Shown: in pieces, positions 6,214-6,634 of the stretch
How the letters are laid out: the number at the start of each line of letters is the position of its first letter
Numbering within the stretch: the first letter of the stretch is position 1
Assembly: GCA_964644025.1 (NCBI GenBank)
Contig: CAZXVW010000216.1
Location: forward strand, 1 to 6,634
Length of the DNA stretch: 6,634 nt
Source: CAZXVW01 sp964644025
Lineage (GTDB): Bacteria > Acidobacteriota > Terriglobia > Bryobacterales > Bryobacteraceae
Reading direction: 5' to 3'
Position numbers and translations under genes: made by a program
Notes under the pieces: model-generated
Told to the model about the DNA's origin: nothing
Database searches by the model: none
Seen by the model: the letters and a program-made list of their open reading frames with translations, nothing else

Positions 6214-6634
6214 GGTCTAGTTTTCCCTCCGCCCTTGACAACCTGTTTCCCTCAGCCGCCCGTTTGGCGGCCAACTCTCCGGGGACCGCACAACTGGAAC
6301 GATCAGAGGTGCCGCGTGGCACTCATCGAAAGCCGTTGCGTAAGACCCACCGCTGCCAAGATGGTTCAGAGCGAGAGTTTCTCCCCTACTTGACAAAGCT
6401 GGGTGGACTGCTGCCGGCGTTTTGGCGGAAGCAGGGACCGGCGCGCGGAGGCGAGAACCCGTCCCACGTCGGAGGCAAGCGTGGAAATGAGTGTCGACAC
6501 GGCAGGATGGAGAGCCTGCGGCACGGGAGGGGGTGGCGGAAATTGGGTTCGAATCGCCGGTTTTTTTTGCAGCGGATGGGGGTTTCCGGGGCAGAGGGGC
6601 CGGTGCAGGAGCGGTTGGGGGAGCAGAATCCTCC
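6214..6634. other. Unassigned right-hand region, no convincing gene
   Basis: One plus-strand frame stays open from 5805 to the end of the window, but beyond 6213 its translation has no recognisable motif and looks like Arg/Gly-rich chance coding. The region contains three small hairpins: GCCGCC/GGCGGC (6255-6271, 5-base loop), GTGCC/GGCAC (6309-6322, 4-base loop) and GCAGG/CCTGC (6502-6519, 8-base loop). Two perfect TTGACA hexamers (6235-6240 and 6390-6395) lack any -10 at the right distance. It may be decayed mobile-element DNA or the edge of a repeat, but this is not shown. Confidence 0.45.
6535..6568 (+). terminator. Weak intrinsic-terminator-like hairpin with T8
   Basis: GGCG (6535-6538) and CGCC (6555-6558) can pair around a 16-base interval in which ATT and AAT add three more pairs, and eight Ts follow at 6561-6568 after two Gs. 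The T-run is striking in this GC-rich stretch but the stem is short and bulged, and no gene in the window clearly ends here. Confidence 0.25.

Noticed and set aside
5840..6220. A 126-codon plus-strand frame starting at ATG5840.
   Set aside because: It is Arg/Pro/Ala-rich without motifs; the neighbouring frame is the one that matches IS21 IstA.
6235..6395. Two perfect TTGACA hexamers (6235-6240, 6390-6395), within an 8-base direct repeat CTTGACAA.
   Set aside because: Neither has a -10 hexamer at 15-19 bases; the downstream sequence is GC-rich. The 8-base repeat has no element between the copies to suggest a target-site duplication.
6546..6555. GGTTCGAATC, which resembles the T-arm of a tRNA, followed shortly by a T-run.
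   Set aside because: The flanking bases do not form a 5-bp T-stem, and no acceptor stem, anticodon arm or D-arm can be built upstream.
1..6634. Search for a CRISPR array, toxin-antitoxin pair, defence island or phage integrase.
   Set aside because: No regularly spaced repeats, no small paired genes and no relevant protein motifs were seen; the only mobile-element sequences are the three transposase fragments.

Overview
The window is GC-rich DNA (6,634 bases) from a bacterium. It carries four recognisable protein genes, one cut by the left edge, and fossils of three different transposase families. The gene types (GH99-like glycosidase, formylglycine sulfatase, Tat-exported UxuA-like TIM barrel) and the style of the transposase fossils suggest a soil or sediment glycan degrader, most likely Acidobacteriota (Solibacter/Bryobacter-like), with Verrucomicrobiota or Planctomycetota as alternatives. 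This taxonomic call is inference from gene style only; no rRNA or other phylogenetic marker is present.

Layout, left to right. 2-595 (+): the C-terminal two thirds or so of a GH99/WbsX-like glycoside hydrolase, truncated by the window edge. 596-1131: no intact gene, but 743 to about 1020 is the N-terminal part of a DUF772-type (IS1182/IS5-like) transposase. 1132-2607 (+): a secreted sulfatase with an intact CTPTR active-site motif and a good ribosome binding site. 2608-2734: a short convergent gap with a perfect 8-bp dyad that may end transcription. 2735-3901 (-): a Tat-signal protein of the mannonate dehydratase (UxuA) family. 3902-4078: a structured intergenic region. 4079-5443 (-): NADP-type glutamate dehydrogenase, gdhA, with a strong Shine-Dalgarno site. 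5444-6634: no intact gene. It holds a frameshifted C-terminal fossil of an IS3-type integrase-core transposase (-), a good sigma70-type promoter pointing toward gdhA (5846 to 5818, minus strand), an N-terminal fossil of an IS21 IstA transposase (+), and about 420 bases of unassigned sequence with small hairpins and a T8 run.

How the parts fit. The GH99-like enzyme, the sulfatase and the exported UxuA-like protein could all act outside the cytoplasm on a sulfated, uronate- or mannose-containing glycan. They lie on both strands and are not one operon, so this is a locus-level inference. GdhA is core nitrogen assimilation (2-oxoglutarate plus ammonium to glutamate) and is probably unrelated to the glycan genes.

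I found no CRISPR array, tRNA, rRNA, riboswitch, defence system or clearly new multi-gene system. The most useful second looks are the promoter placed at the junction of two transposase fossils upstream of gdhA and the export signal on a UxuA-family enzyme that is normally cytoplasmic.
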